DNA of 64,000 nucleotides, from positions 18,546,003-18,610,002 of the forward strand of contig NC_135551.1 in assembly GCF_964340395.1 (NCBI RefSeq), in the 5' to 3' direction. The notes beneath the pieces were generated by a model. It saw only the letters and a program-made list of their open reading frames with translations, was not told the origin of the DNA and searched no databases. Shown piece after piece: positions 40,321 through 52,506 of this stretch. This DNA is from Glandiceps talaboti (taxonomy: Eukaryota > Hemichordata > Enteropneusta > Spengelidae). Numbering within the stretch: the first letter of the stretch is position 1; every line of letters starts with the position of its first letter. A program made the position numbers and the translations under genes.

Positions 40321-41119
40321 AATTATTTATTAAACAAATTTAAAACAAATTGTTATTGGCATACAGGTGGTTTGAGTTTGCACAAAGAGACATTGATAAC
40401 AACGTTCGTAATGATATTTTCATAAAATTATAGAACTCTCAAAATTTCACTTTGTTCTTCCAGTTGTCAACCCAACTCTCTGCTAGCCATGATTCAGTGT
40501 GTGTGAGCAGAGAATGAATATTCATAGACTCTGGGTTCATGGTTACCAAGGAAAAGTCAAAAAGTTTTTGAAAACAAAATCGTGACAGTCACCAAAAATT
40601 TTGGCTTTAGTTTCAAAGATTTTTGACTTTGTGGGTAGAAATTTTCATTGATTCAATGTGTTTTTAGTAATTTAAAATTAAATGATCTAAGGATGTTTTT
40701 AAAAAAAGTATAAACCAACTTAAAAATAAAGACTATGTTCCTTTAAAGCCTAAGATTCAACATCTTCTTTTTTTTTTTTTTTAAATTGTTTTTGCAGTTT
40801 TTGATCTTGGAATACAGCTCACATTGTGCAAAATTTTTTTAAAAAGTTAAAAATATAATATCCTTGATCGAATAAAGTCGTAGCCGTGAGTGTAATTTGC
40901 TAGATTTGAAAGCCAACGGCAAGTCTCAGGAATAACACCCATCAAAGAGCAACAAGTATGGTTGTTTTTGTTCTGTTTTGTCCCATCTTTTAGATCACAC
41001 ATCAACACTAATTCTGTTTTACTTGTTAAACTACTTGTTAAAAAACATAATGTACAAATTGTAATCTGCGGTCATTGACTCACAGACCGAGTCACAGCTA
41101 CCAATTGTTGAGAAGTAAG
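40321..41119. other. Intronic sequence, no gene seen
   Basis: AT-rich with a T-run at about 40768-40783. Confidence 0.4.
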
Positions 41120-41480
41120 ATTGCGTGTTGGAGCTCTGTTATTTCCCTAACATCGTGTGTTTTAGGTCAAACATCACTTCTTTGACACCTGAACTACTTT
41201 TTCAAAAGTTTGAACTGTTAAACAATTTCTCTGTCTGAGATTATGTAACATATTGAGGTGTTGGTGTCCCATTTTATTCAAAAACTAGCACATTGTCCAA
41301 AAACTATAACTGCGTGTTGTTCTGTTTTTTCCTAACATTGTGGGTTTGAGATCTGACATCAATTCTTTGATAACAAAACTACTTTTTGAAAAGTTTGAAC
41401 TTTCAAACAATTTTCTCTACAAGATTATGTAACATATTGGTGTTATATTGTCCTATTTATTCAACCTAAAGTGTACAATT
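41120..41480 (+). repeat. Diverged tandem duplication, about 180 bp
   Basis: GCGTGTTGGAGCTCTGTT...CCTAACATCGTG and ACTACTTTTTCAAAAGTTTG recur as GCGTGTTGTTCTGTTTT...CCTAACATTGTG and ACTACTTTTTGAAAAGTTTG. Both are followed by AGATTATGTAACATATTG. Confidence 0.75.
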
Positions 41481-42572
41481 TGTGAGAGGATTAGAAACCC
41501 AAATGATATTTGAGCAGCAGGGGTTTGCGTTACCACCCGTCGTCCTCTGTCACTGCTGTGCACTCTAAAACTCCACCTGTGACTTAATCTTTTTGTCTGA
41601 ATTCAAAATCTGTTCATCTTTTAAAAAAAAATAGAAGAAGAAAGCTTGTGGATCAAAATTGATTGAAGAGTTTCATGGAAGTTTGTAAAAAAAAAAAATT
41701 AACTGAATAATTTTTGAAAATTTTATTCATCCAAATTTTGAAATGATACGAATACGAGTATTGTCAGCTCTTAAGTATAGATGACCATTCTCTAAATGCC
41801 CATCTCTGTAGTACCTAAGAAATAGTTTTGGTTTGTAGAAAGTTTTCATCAAAAGTGATATATTAGTGGGTTTTTTTAATTGATAGATTTTACTCTAATT
41901 GTACTATTAACAAACAGATTTATCACCCTACAGTAATCTAGTTCCTATACAGTATCATTATGATTTACACCTCAGAAACCATGCTGGCATCTTGACTTAC
42001 CCTTACAGTACCTCAGTATTTATACTTTCACTAAAAATACGAAAATTAAATTCTCATTTCTCTACAGCAGAGTAGCTATTCAGTATATTTCAACACATTT
42101 TTCTTTTCTGTCATGTTCGATGAGTTTGCCTGTGTTCTTTGTAATAATAATATTGTTTATTGTTACCGTATACTTTTAAGTGATGTAGTACATACACTCA
42201 TCACAGATTTTATTAACATTGTTACTACAACTTGCTGCATAACACATAGAATTTTATTGCAACAATAGATGTTATGATCATGTTACCAGAACCCAAGTAT
42301 TAGCCTTAGATGAACGCTGAATCCCAAGAAATTCAACTCGAGTTTTAGAACTGTCAAAAAGATAGAAAAATATACAGTTTTATTGATAAATATGCCTTAT
42401 TAGATTCCAGATACTGATTTCTTGCAATGTACTTCAGACTTATTTGTGCTGAGTCAGTAGTCACTTCTTTAATTGTATGAATTATGGCCTGGGATCAATG
42501 GTTGATTTTACCAACTCACCCGCACTGACCTCAAAGTGCAGTGTCCAGGCTTACATGTGTGGTGTGGATCCT

Positions 42573-42585
42573 TGACCTTTGACCT
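42573..42585 (-). promoter_or_regulatory. Perfect DR1 nuclear-receptor site
   Basis: TGACCT-T-TGACCT reads AGGTCA-A-AGGTCA on the minus strand, a perfect direct repeat with 1-bp spacing. This is the site type of RXR, HNF4 and COUP-TF. The surrounding DNA (42480-42600) is GC-richer than its neighbourhood. Two imperfect DR1-like sites (GGGTCAAAGGTCA and a variant) also occur at 7131 and 7158. Confidence 0.35.
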
Positions 42586-42659
42586 TCAGATAGTGAAATC
42601 TATTATAAGATACTTAAGTTGTACAAACATCTCTGTATTTCAATAACTCACTTTATAAG

Positions 42660-42850
42660 TACTGCCTATTCCCTGTCCAACTTTCAAAAGTAACTTTTTT
42701 AATCTGTGAGTTTTTTAAGTCCACATATCTCCCTCATAGTAGTAGTTGTTGATGCCCTATTCCCTGTACAACTTTCAAAGGTAACTTTTTAATCTATGAG
42801 TTTTTTTGAGTCCACATATCTCCCTCATAATAGTTGTTGATTCCCTGTTG
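42660..42850 (+). repeat. Tandem duplication, about 95 bp
   Basis: CCTATTCCCTGTCCAACTTT and AGTCCACATATCTCCCTCAT recur once with few changes. Confidence 0.85.
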
Positions 42851-43772
42851 AAAATATATTGTTGGCATTTAGCCCTAGAGTCAAGTCATGTGGGGATATT
42901 GGCTCTCGTACAATCTCTCTACAGACCGTTGGGAGATGATTGTCAAAATCCATACTACTTGACTCTGAAGAACTGAAAATTTCTAGTCACAGATTCGAAA
43001 AATTCTTGAATGTGAATCCCAAATGTTCGCTGTCATCTTGTCAACATTGTCAGGGGGTGTCACTACAATTGAGACATTACCAAACATTTTGGATTCACTT
43101 CAAGGAATTTTTTTGACTCTGAGTAGTGATTTTCATTTATCTCAGTATGAAGCTAGAGTCCATAAACATTCATCCTCGTACTTGATTCTAAGCAAAAAAT
43201 GACATAAATCTTTGGAACTTTCTTTTATGCAGGTGATTTTAATACAAACAATATTTTACATGCATATAAAAACAGTGATTGACTTGACTATGACAACATC
43301 AATGCATGGTTTTGTTGACATTCTTCATGCATTGTAATAGCACTGTACTGTTCCAGTTGTTTCGGTTGGTATATCAAAATGGCTTTCAGGTTTCCTTAAA
43401 ATTTTACTTCTATAGTACCATGCACGAGCCAGGTTCAGCAAAAAATATGGAATATATACTCTGTTCATTCTACATCACGACAATGCATGTCTATGTCATA
43501 ACAACGCGTCTCTATGTCACTGGTTCTAAAGTGTTCAAAATATGAATCAAAACATTGAAAATTGTCATTATTTATTGTTATGTGTTGTTGAAAATTACAA
43601 AAAAAAGGATTAGAAAGACTTGAAGTTGGAAGAAGAAAAATTAACAACTACACAAAGAATCGATTTGGAAGATATCTTATTTGTCAAACTTACAAAATGG
43701 GTTTTGAATGATGTATATATTATTTTTAAAAAATAAAAATTACAGATTAAAATGACCCCTAATTTGAATGTA

Positions 43773-44134
43773 AAGCCTAAGAAAAATTAATTGTGTGGTT
43801 CTGGTTTATATATAATACCTGACCCCCACCTAGTTTTTCAATGCTGAGAAAAAAATAATAAAATCGTAAAAATTGTGAAGTTTCACGAGAAATGGTGGAT
43901 GCGGAAACTACCATCAACTTAAAAAGACTCTAAAACTGTTCTTCCAATCTGTAATGGCTGTACATCTGATTGGAAGAAATAAACAACACAGAGACCATTT
44001 GGAAAACAATGGAAAACCTGAACTAGACACATGAAGAAAAAAAATCTAATAAAATAAAATAAAAAAAACTACCTACCCCACCTATTCTAAAATTGAGCGT
44101 AATCGGAACCACACAGTTTTTTTTTTAGGCCTAA
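43773..44134. mobile_element. MITE family A copy 1
   Basis: The left end reads AAGCCTAA then AATTGTGTGGTTCTGG. The right end is GTAATCGGAACCACACA then TTAGGCCTAA, forming inverted repeats of about 25-30 bp with gaps. The interior contains TGTTCTTCCAATCTGTAATG and GGAAAACAATGGAAAACC. Two related copies lie at 46267 and 53757. Confidence 0.7.
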
Positions 44135-45018
44135 TATCATGATAGTTGCCAAAATTGCAAAATGGATTTTGATAGATGTATATTTTGAAGAAAACAATTT
44201 ATCAATTACAAATTTCATGATGTATTATAGCTTTTTGACATTACGGAATACATCAATTAAAATTGAGTTGATGCATTAAATGAAACTTCACACCTATTAG
44301 ATACCCAAATTGTCTACTGGTGTGTAAGATGATCTCCCAAATCACCAGGAGAATATATAGATTTACGTACGCAATATCGCCCCAAATCGTCCACGACAGC
44401 CCATCCCAGCAAAAATTGATTGGAAAAAAGTGTAAATTCGTTTGGATGTGCTGATCCGATTACAGCAATTATTTTAATTGAAGAGACTTAGTCAACTAAA
44501 ATGCCAAAGTTGAGATTTTTATATCTGTAAGGTTTTACTTAACTGATTTTAATGCAACGTTCAGCTAAAGGGGTAGCCACCTAGGGGCAAAATGTACTTC
44601 TTTTGCGCAAATGATTTGTGTAATGTGCTCTGGATGCCAAGTACTGGACGCACAAAGTGACAGTGACTAAAGTAATATGTGAGTATTTCGTTTGCTTGGC
44701 GTAGATAGTCTTAAGACAAAGGTATAACAGAAAGTATAGATCAGTCTTCAACTCTGACAGGTTGCTTTGGCACAAAAAGACATATCTTGAGGCAAGGACT
44801 TGTTTCCTGTCGACTTTGACGTGCTCGGTTTCTCCACACTGTCAGGAAGTCATGACTGATAACTCCGTGTCTTTTAAGGTTAAATTTTCACAGGTCAACT
44901 CTTCGAAATGTGATTCATTTTCTTCAGTTGTCCCGTATAGGTTTGTAAAGGTGTACGCAGTTCATCTAACAGTGATTCGTTTTTCTAAAAAAATCTCCAC
45001 TTGTCTGATTGGCTCTTA
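44135..45018. other. Intronic sequence, no gene seen
   Basis: It has an 85-codon + strand frame (44762-45019) of ordinary complexity, but no recognised family or clear splice sites. Confidence 0.35.
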
Positions 45019-45235
45019 ACCTAGTGATGCAGCAAGCTGCAGCAAATAATCTTATTTTGCAGCAGATTTGCAGCAAATGGTTTGTTTGCTCAAATTTGCG
45101 AGAGTTACTCAGCTAGCTGTCAACTTTTGCAGACTATTTTTGCGAAGTTCTCTCAAATTTATAATTAACAGTGTGCGGCAAATTTACAGCAAAATTTGAA
45201 GTTATTTGCTGTTAAAAAGATGTCATCCTGAATTG
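45019..45235. repeat. Inverted GCAGCAAAT-rich element
   Basis: Clustered GCAGCAAAT and ATTTGCAG/ATTTGCTG sequences lie in both orientations, such as TTGCAGCAGATTTGCAGC against CGGCAAATTTACAGCAAAA. It is probably a small degenerate foldback element. Confidence 0.4.
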
Positions 45236-46266
45236 TATGAACTGGTCAAGGAAAAGAAACACAGACTATAAACCTGTCAATGTTGTAACAATTAACGTTC
45301 CATTGTCTGCTATGCTTTCTTACATTTTTCATATAAATTTACGAATCTACAAATGAGGGACCATACCATAAATATACAACTTTCTTGCAACAAATCAAAA
45401 TTTTTACTCACAGTCAAAAAATAATTTGGAAATAAATTCCAAATTTTCACTCTATGTATCATCAGGTTTGTCCTTTGTAACTATGAATCCAGAGACTACT
45501 GTGTTCTGTTGCTATTTTTAAGATAAATCTTATAGATTTTGTATTGTTAACCATTTTAACTCAGTTTTCCAGATATGAAAAGTACATTAAAATCAATAAC
45601 ACTTTCCTTCGTACTTTGTATGACAAAATCGTGTACACGCAGGGTCTGAATAATGTAGGATTTTATTTTTGACATTCACTGTAATCTTTCAGATTTTAAA
45701 ACCTTTTAATTAACCTTTTAATTAATCTACTTGTGTGCCAGATATTGTCAAGAAGGTATTGGTCATGTTTTGAATGTTGTAAAAACGTGTATGCCTAGGA
45801 TAAAATAAAAACATTATGGTTTGTGACTACATAGCCAGATTTGTATCTAAAATTTCAAAGTAGCTATAGTTAGTAGAATTTAAAAGTAGGTGGTTATGTC
45901 TATGAATGAGACTCAAAAATCTACCCATTGATGAAAATTATAGAAAGAATTTTTAACAAATTCCTGAGAAAGTAGCCGGCAAATCATTGCTGAGTAACCG
46001 GTTGATTTTGCCGCCTACCGGCCGTTTATCTACATCCCTGTTAGTATTCCATGATTATTTTATGATAAATAGCTAGTACAACAACTTATTGCATTGATGT
46101 AAAAGGGAACAAAAACTATGAAATTTCAGTTACTGTTACAAGGAGTTTTAAAAATAAAATGTGTCAAAGGGAACTAAATTTTTTTTTCATAGATTATCAT
46201 ATTCAAGGAATACACTTACAATTCCAAAAAGAAACAAAATTTTAAAAACTGACCCACTTTCTCAAG
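45236..46266. other. Intronic sequence, possible transposon end
   Basis: AT-rich, except for a CG-rich block at about 45975-46040 (GCCGCCTACCGGCCG then CTACATCCCTG). It ends like the inverse of a hAT-type CAGGG terminus, but the other end was not found. Confidence 0.3.
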
Positions 46267-46612
46267 TTAGGCCCAAAAAATATAATTGTTTGATTCCGGT
46301 TACCCGACCCCACCTAGCTTTTCACTGCCGACCCTAAACTTTGTTCACATATTTGAGAAAAAAATAATAAAATCACAAAAATTTGTGAAGTCTCATGAGA
46401 AATAGTGAATGCAGAAACTGACATTTGTAATGAGTGTACATCTGATCGGAAGAAGTAAACAACAGACCATATGGAAAACAATGGAAAACCTGAACTAGAC
46501 ACTCCCCCAGAAAAAAAAATATATATTAAAAAAAATAAAAAAATCTACCTACCCCATCTATTCTAAAATTGAGTGTAATTGGAACTACACAATTTGTTTT
46601 ATTAGGTCTTAC
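46267..46612. mobile_element. MITE family A copy 2
   Basis: The left end includes TTCCGGTTACCCGACCCC and the right end GTGTAATTGGAACTACACA. The middle shares GGAAAACAATGGAAAACC and CCTACCCCATCTATTCTA with copy 1. A chance antisense frame crosses it and has no family resemblance. Confidence 0.7.
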
Positions 46613-47837
46613 TGAAAAAAATGGCTCTTTTTTGTCAGTTTACAAATCATAATTACAGTTCAACATCTCTTTTATTAAATACATCATCATCAGATTTCAA
46701 AATTAACAAAATATAATCAGTCAGGTTCATCTTATTTTACAAAAATTCTCTTGACGAAAATAAAATTAATTCATACATCATAATTCAAAATATCACTTTT
46801 TTGAAAATGCATAACTTTTATTCAGATTCAGTCGAGATTCTAACAATATTTTGATCGTTGTATTATTTGATAGCCTTTGCATCTTTCTAGTACATCACGT
46901 TTATCACCTAACCCTTGTTTATAAATAAAATTTATCTGCATTAGACAAACAATATGCATGGTCAACTGGGGTCAACTCTGTCCTAAGGAATGTAATATCA
47001 CAAAACTGTGTCATATCAGTGACCCCTTGTGTTGTCATGTAACAGTATCACTGATTGGATCTTTACTCCATGGATTACCCAATCAGCAAGTGTGTTACAT
47101 CTCCATACCAGGCTTTTTTTTCATGTTAATGAACAACCTTGTACAGGTCAGTGTAACTTAAAAAAAAAAAAACCAGCATAATCCCAAAAATTTATAGATT
47201 TTGGTTTGAAAATACTTCATTTTTGGTGGAAATTTTAAGAATATTTATTTAAACCTAAAAGTTAACATCTGGAAATATACAAATCCTATTTGTATACATC
47301 ATAGTAGTATATATTATAATTGGTAACTATATATACATTAATTTAATTAACAATAATACCAGTAAATTATTTTCACAATATATATATAAATATATATTCC
47401 CTCTTAAATTGTGTCGTCACATGTTTTTGGTTCATGCAGACATTTTATAATACATTCCATTTTTAGAATCTGCAAATTGTAATTCTGAGATGGGGTTAAC
47501 ACATAAAGAGGGGGATTTAGCTGTTAAATTTTAAGACTTTATCATGTTACTCTTAGTCAGGAGGGATTGCTTGCAGTTTGCAGACTGGCTTCCATATTTG
47601 AGTCACCATGGTGGTACTTAAGCAGAGTTTTAAAAATATTACAGACAGAAAGATATATTGACAGATAGATGGACATATAGATTAACACATTAAGATGCAG
47701 ATGCAGCTGACATAGACATACAGACAGATGGATAGGAATGTATATGATGTATATAGATTGGCAAATAGGCAGGCATAGACTAAGAGAGTCAGGAGACACA
47801 AATAAAGACAGACTGACTGACAGATAGAATGATGCAT

Positions 47838-47839
<2 letters not shown>
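46613..47839. other. Intronic sequence, no gene seen
   Basis: AT-rich. The part from 47640 is rich in AGACAGA/ATAGAT simple sequence leading into the (CA)n. Confidence 0.4.

Positions 47840-47904
<65 letters not shown>
47840..47904 (+). repeat. (CA)n microsatellite
   Basis: About 32 CA units sit in a GACAGA/ATAGAT-rich flank that runs from about 47640 to 48000. Confidence 0.95.
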
Positions 47905-47906
<2 letters not shown>

Positions 47907-48551
47907 TGGATGGGCATTCAAAAATTGGAAAATAGATACACAGATAGACTGTGCAGGAAACAGACAGTCCAACTGACCATAGGGAAAGATTGGCAGACAA
48001 GTTGGCAAAACCTCAAAGGAAAATATAACTATTGGCTAAAATTGTGTACACTGGAATTAATCTGTAAACTTACTGAGAACAAAGACCATAGACAATTATA
48101 CGTGTGTACTTTTGTAGTGTTCACTTTAGCATGCAGTTCTGACAGCATACTGCTGAAAAATCCCCTCATAAACCATAAGCTGAATAACCCCCTCCATTTT
48201 GTACTATGACCTGACCTCAGTGACTACTTATATGCTAATCAGGCAAACATGTTTCATTCACACAAATAAAATGAACTACAGCAAGTTTACCAAGCTTTAC
48301 TTTGAAGTATTAAGACAGTTTACTGTAAAGTTTACTACAGGTATTATGATTTACTGTCATGTGTTCTAGATGTTCAGTAACCCCTTGGCCCCATATCTAG
48401 GACAAAAATAAGCTCATAAAGAGATTAATCTAGTCAGCTAACTTATCTAAAAGATAACAACTATCAGCAATAGCATGTTTAACATTTGTTGATACACTTA
48501 TCTTGGTTGTGATACACTTACAAACAATCGTTTATAGTTTAATTTATATTA

Positions 48552-48925
48552 AAGTTGCCATATGGATGAGGATTGGGTATTTATTTTGGATTTTGAATTT
48601 ATTAAACAATTTTATCATGGCGTCCTACTTGACAAATCAATGTGAAATGACGGTATGCCAATTTCTTGTCATTGTTCAAGTCCTTAAATCAATACATTGC
48701 AAAAAATTAATAAATGTGTACAATGTTTGTAATTGTATGTACAATCAAAACTTTTTGCACATTTTTTTTTTTTTAGCTTTTTGTAATGTATTGAGTTACA
48801 AACACAGACTTGGTATATGTTGTTTCACATTGGTCTTTCAAGTAGGAAGCCATGATAAAGTTGTTTTATAAATTAAAAATCCAAAATAAATACCCAATCC
48901 TCATTCCATATGGCCAATTTAAAAC
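48552..48925. mobile_element. Long foldback element, arms about 150 bp
   Basis: The left arm (about 48552-48715), containing CATATGGATGAGGATTGGG and TTTTATCATGG, is the inverted copy of the right arm (about 48770-48925), containing AGCCATGATAAAGTTG and ACCCAATCCTCATTCCATATG. An AT-rich spacer separates them. Open frames crossing it come from the palindrome. A single diverged arm also occurs near 2030-2180. Confidence 0.7.
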
Positions 48926-49280
48926 TGAAGTAGATTTAACTGGAGTATTATTTTTTTTCTTTTTACAACTGTCTTTTTGTTTTGAGTTTTTCCAACTCAA
49001 GGTTTCCTTTGCAAATCTTGCTGCTGTTCTTACATTGTCAGAGCTAACAATCTGTGAACAGGTAGAGGCTAAATTTGGAACATTTCCAGTTGAGGTTTGG
49101 TGATCAAATTTCCATTTTTTTGGAAATGAAAGACAAATTTGCATTTACAGTCTGTAACATGACCTGCTTTCCAGAATTTTGATCGAAAAATCATTAAATT
49201 TATATTAGTTTTAACAGAAATGTTTACAATATGAGAGAGAATGTTTGAAGTAATCACAGTGAATCATAGTGTAGAGGCTA

Positions 49281-49339
49281 TAGCCGTCGGGTTTGAATCT
49301 GAGGATATCTTTAACCCTAAATTCAAACCCGATGGCCAG
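49281..49339. repeat. Hairpin with about 19-bp stem
   Basis: ATAGCCGTCGGGTTTGAAT (49281-49299) pairs with ATTCAAACCCGATGGCCAG (49321-49339) at 16 of 19 positions, with a 21-nt loop. Confidence 0.55.
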
Positions 49340-50504
49340 TCTCTCTCTAGATAAAGTGAACCGTAACTAGAAAACCAACATCAGATGGAATCATACTGAT
49401 ATCATGACCAAGTGTGTGTGTTATTTCATCTTGTATAAAGTATATGTACCTAATTGATGTTGGTTTTATTGATCCGGTGCATTCTATTCCTATTTGTACA
49501 GTGGCCTGGACAAACCCAGCTTTCAATCTGATGTGTACCTTATTATAGTAGGGGTGCCACTCCTATTCAATATGGAAACAAAGTTGTGAAAACATGTTGT
49601 GTGTGAACTTTTACTGCATGTTTTATTGACCCAACAATGTAAATATCAAATGTGTAAAGTTCTTTTCCTGAATTAGCTGTACAGGAAAAGGAACTATTAA
49701 ATCGACCAAGCTTCGTTTTGCTGTTACCATTGAACTTGAAAAAAATCTTACATTAAATATTGTACAGTGAAAAAAACTGATACGTTCATGCAGATACTTC
49801 TCAAAATATAGGTGTGGTTAAAAAGGACTTGGGAATAATTGTACGTCATTGTCTATTACATTGCTGTGCTGTTATTGATGCACACCCCCTGGCCTACCCA
49901 CAGAACTAACAGGGGGTGATCGATACTATAAAAAGGCACCACAGGCGAGTAAATAAATGTGTGTGTAGCATAATGGCAAATGAAATCAATCAGGGAAGCC
50001 ATTATTAGAGTGATATGAATCTAAGGTAAAAATTGATCCAACTTTTCTCAGAATTAATGTCTAGTTTCATTGTTGCTATAACACATACATATAACAACAC
50101 AGTTCAGAAGTTAGTATGAATAATGTAAAAGGTAATAATGAGTCCACAATTCTGTTGTTAGAGTGATTTAGTAGGCAATTGTTGTTTTTGTAAAGTTTTT
50201 TTTGTCCACGACTTTTCTATTACAATGGTTTTATTTCAGGGTTGTTGTGTTTTTGATTTTTTTTTTTTTTGTATTTAGTTTGTTCACTAAAGCATACAGT
50301 GGAACATTTTTAATGGGTTGGGAAGTTAGTATAACTGTTATTAAAACCCCAGTAGCTATAGATTGAAATTACAATTGCTTTTTTTTATAACTTTATTTTG
50401 TTTCATTGTGGAAGCACAGTGTAAAGTCATCTAGCAATCAAACAGTGTCAACGTCCTTGTGATCATGTTGATGCAAGTAAGTAAATGTCCATAACTCATT
50501 CATA
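49340..50504. other. Intronic sequence, no gene seen
   Basis: AT-rich unique-looking sequence before the 84-bp array. Confidence 0.4.
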
Positions 50505-50990
50505 GCTGTTTACACATGGACATCAAGTCAGTGCATATACAACATCATAAACAACTAGTAGAAAGGTAATTTAGCTATTCGAAAGATGAATCTATTTACA
50601 CATGGACATCAAGTCAGTGCATACATCATAAACAACTAGTAGAAAGGTAATTTAGCTATTCAAGAGATGAAACTATTTACACATGGACATCAAGTTAGTG
50701 TATACAGTACCATAAACAATTAGTAGACAGGTAATTTAGCTATTCGAAAGATGGATCTATTTACACATGGACATCAAGTCAGTGTATACAGTACCATAAA
50801 CAACTAGTAGAAAGGTAATTTAGCTATTCGAAAGATGAATCTATTTACACATGGACATCAAGTCAGTGTATACAGTACCATAAACAATTAGTAGACAGGT
50901 AATTTAGCTATTCGAAAGATGGATCTATTTACACATGGACATCAAGTCAGTGTATACAGTACCATAAACAATTAGTAGACAGGTAATCAA
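50505..50990 (+). repeat. 84-bp tandem repeat, six copies
   Basis: The unit contains CTATTTACACATGGACATCA, AGTCAGTGTATACAGTACCA and GGTAATTTAGCTATTCGAAA. Two variants alternate (AACTAGTAGAAAGG with ATGAAT; AATTAGTAGACAGG with ATGGAT), so the array probably grew by duplicating a 168-bp pair. Confidence 0.95.
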
Positions 50991-51375
50991 ACTAAATGAA
51001 GAATACAAATTTTCACTTTCTTATGGGTTCTGTGTTAAAAATAAAAAATAAAGAATTCAAATCTCATCAGATACCTGTCATATAATATACATGTAAAGTC
51101 AGAAAAATTGTACTGTGAGATTTTTGCAGTCTGCCCTCTACTGATAGCCAAATTTTGTTGTTATGAGTCAAAATGATAAAAAGTGACATTTTCTTGTCAG
51201 TCACCACATAGTAAGAGATAGAGGAACACAAAATTTTGGTGCATCACTTGAAATTCTGTGTGTCAGTTGTGCGTCCAAGTGACTTAGAGATTACGCAGGA
51301 TCTTTGTGAATGATAATAGATATATACCTCACAATTTTGTTTCTTAAGTTCCGTGTTAGGTAGTTACTGGTATTA

Positions 51376-51843
51376 GGTACATGTGGTTTAAAATAATGAA
51401 TAAAGAAAGGAAGGGTGGAAAATCTCTACAGGTACCTGTGGTCTAAAATAATGAATAAAGAAAGGAAGGGTGGAAAATCTCTACAGGTACCTGTGGTCTA
51501 AAATAATGAATAAAGAAAGGAAGGGTGGAAAATCTCTACAGGTACCTGTGGTCTAAAATAATGAATAAAGAAAGGAAGGGTGGAAAATCTCTACAGGTAC
51601 CTGTGGTTTAAAATAATGAATAAAGGAAGGAAGGGTGAAAAATCTCTACAGGTACCTGTGGTTTAAAATAATGTATAAAGAAAGGAAGGGTGGAAAATCT
51701 CTACAGGTACCTGTGGTCTAAAATAATGAATAAAAAAAGGAAGGGTGGAAAATTGGAAAATCTCTACAGGTACCTGTGGTCTAAAATAATGAATAAAGGA
51801 AGGAAGGGTGGAAAATCTCTACAGGTACCTGTGGTCTAAAATG
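51376..51843 (+). repeat. 55-bp tandem repeat, about 8.5 copies
   Basis: The unit is GGTACCTGTGGTCTAAAATA, ATGAATAAAGAAAGGAAGGG, TGGAAAATCTCTACA. Most copies are nearly identical, so the array is young. One copy has an extra 11 bp. Each junction makes the 12-bp palindrome ACAGGTACCTGT. Confidence 0.96.
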
Positions 51844-52443
51844 AAGAAAACTGAAATTGAATTCTTTTCTTTTCAATATTTCAAGGAAATCTGCCACATG
51901 TTTGGAGAATAATTTTTCAAATATCAAAAAAATTGGTGAGTGAATATTTTGTATAATTTCAGGGATCCCAATTACTCATTAAAAATCTGAAGACTATTAA
52001 ATGTGTCACTTTGCTTTCAAAACACTATTATTACTTTGAAAAATGACAAATACGTGTAGATTTTCTCTCTCTCTCTCCATTTTAATGATGTAAATTTAAA
52101 TCTGGAAAATGCGAGATATGAAAAAAGAAATTTAGTTTCAAAAGGTGTCGTTTTACATTTTACAGTAGTTAATAGTGATTTCTAAACCGACAAAAGTGAT
52201 AATTATTGCAAATAAAAGTGTTGTATATATTTATTCTTCATGAGAAAATTACTTTGACATGCACTCTGCGAGGAATTTTGAAAATCTTTTGGGGAAGATA
52301 CAAATAAAATATGAATTCCTACTATGTAGGAGCAGATGAGTATATGAAGTGTGCGTTCTTATCATTTACTGTCTATCAATTGGAAAATATTGTAAACATT
52401 TTTTTTTTTGGAAAGACAATTACTACAATAGGTTTTTAAGTAC
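51844..52443. other. Intronic sequence between the 55-bp array and the antisense candidate exon
   Basis: AT-rich. If the antisense gene is real, this is the start of its first intron. Confidence 0.35.
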
Positions 52444-52506
52444 CTGGTATTCATTGGTATCTTGGTAGAGAAGATATCCCCCTGAGTAATCCCGATTGCT
52501 GTCCAT
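52444..52506 (-). CDS. Candidate first coding exon of an unrecognised antisense gene
   Basis: Read on the minus strand, an ATG at 52506 in a strong context (GCCGAGATGG) opens 21 codons, beginning MDSNRDYSGGYLL and ending TNEYQ. They run straight into a consensus donor CAG|GTACTT at 52443, phase 0. The same frame is open for 24 codons upstream of the ATG and includes NGKRRSKHHVNEL, back to a TAA at 52579-52581. The peptide is of normal complexity, unlike the low-complexity frames elsewhere. I do not recognise the protein. It may be a first exon, or part of a longer exon starting at a weak acceptor near 52570. The + strand is also open here for about 38 codons, so coding status is uncertain. 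The gene would lie antisense inside AHR intron 2. No second exon was identified. Confidence 0.3.

Larger units (their letters stand above)
41481..43772. other. Intronic sequence with a possible regulatory patch
   Basis: It holds the 95-bp duplication and the DR1 site listed separately. The open frame of about 31 codons over 42480-42575 is probably chance. Confidence 0.4.

Noticed and set aside
42480-42575. 31-codon frame around YGLGSMVDFTNS
   Set aside because: Short, unrecognised and without convincing splice sites. The GC-richer patch is better explained as a possible regulatory element.
44762-45019. 85-codon + strand frame
   Set aside because: Ordinary composition, but no domain, no splice context and overlap with an inverted element at its end.
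45975-46040. Complete hAT transposon ending in CTACATCCCTG
   Set aside because: Only one CAGGG-like terminus was seen and no matching left end or transposase.
48503-48871. 122-codon + strand frame
   Set aside because: It crosses the long foldback element; openness comes from AT-rich palindromic arms.
49268-49300. tRNA-like A box (TAGTGTAGAGG) and B box (GGTTTGAATCT)
   Set aside because: The boxes are only about 11 bp apart, too close for a tRNA or tRNA-derived SINE, and the surrounding sequence folds as a simple hairpin instead.
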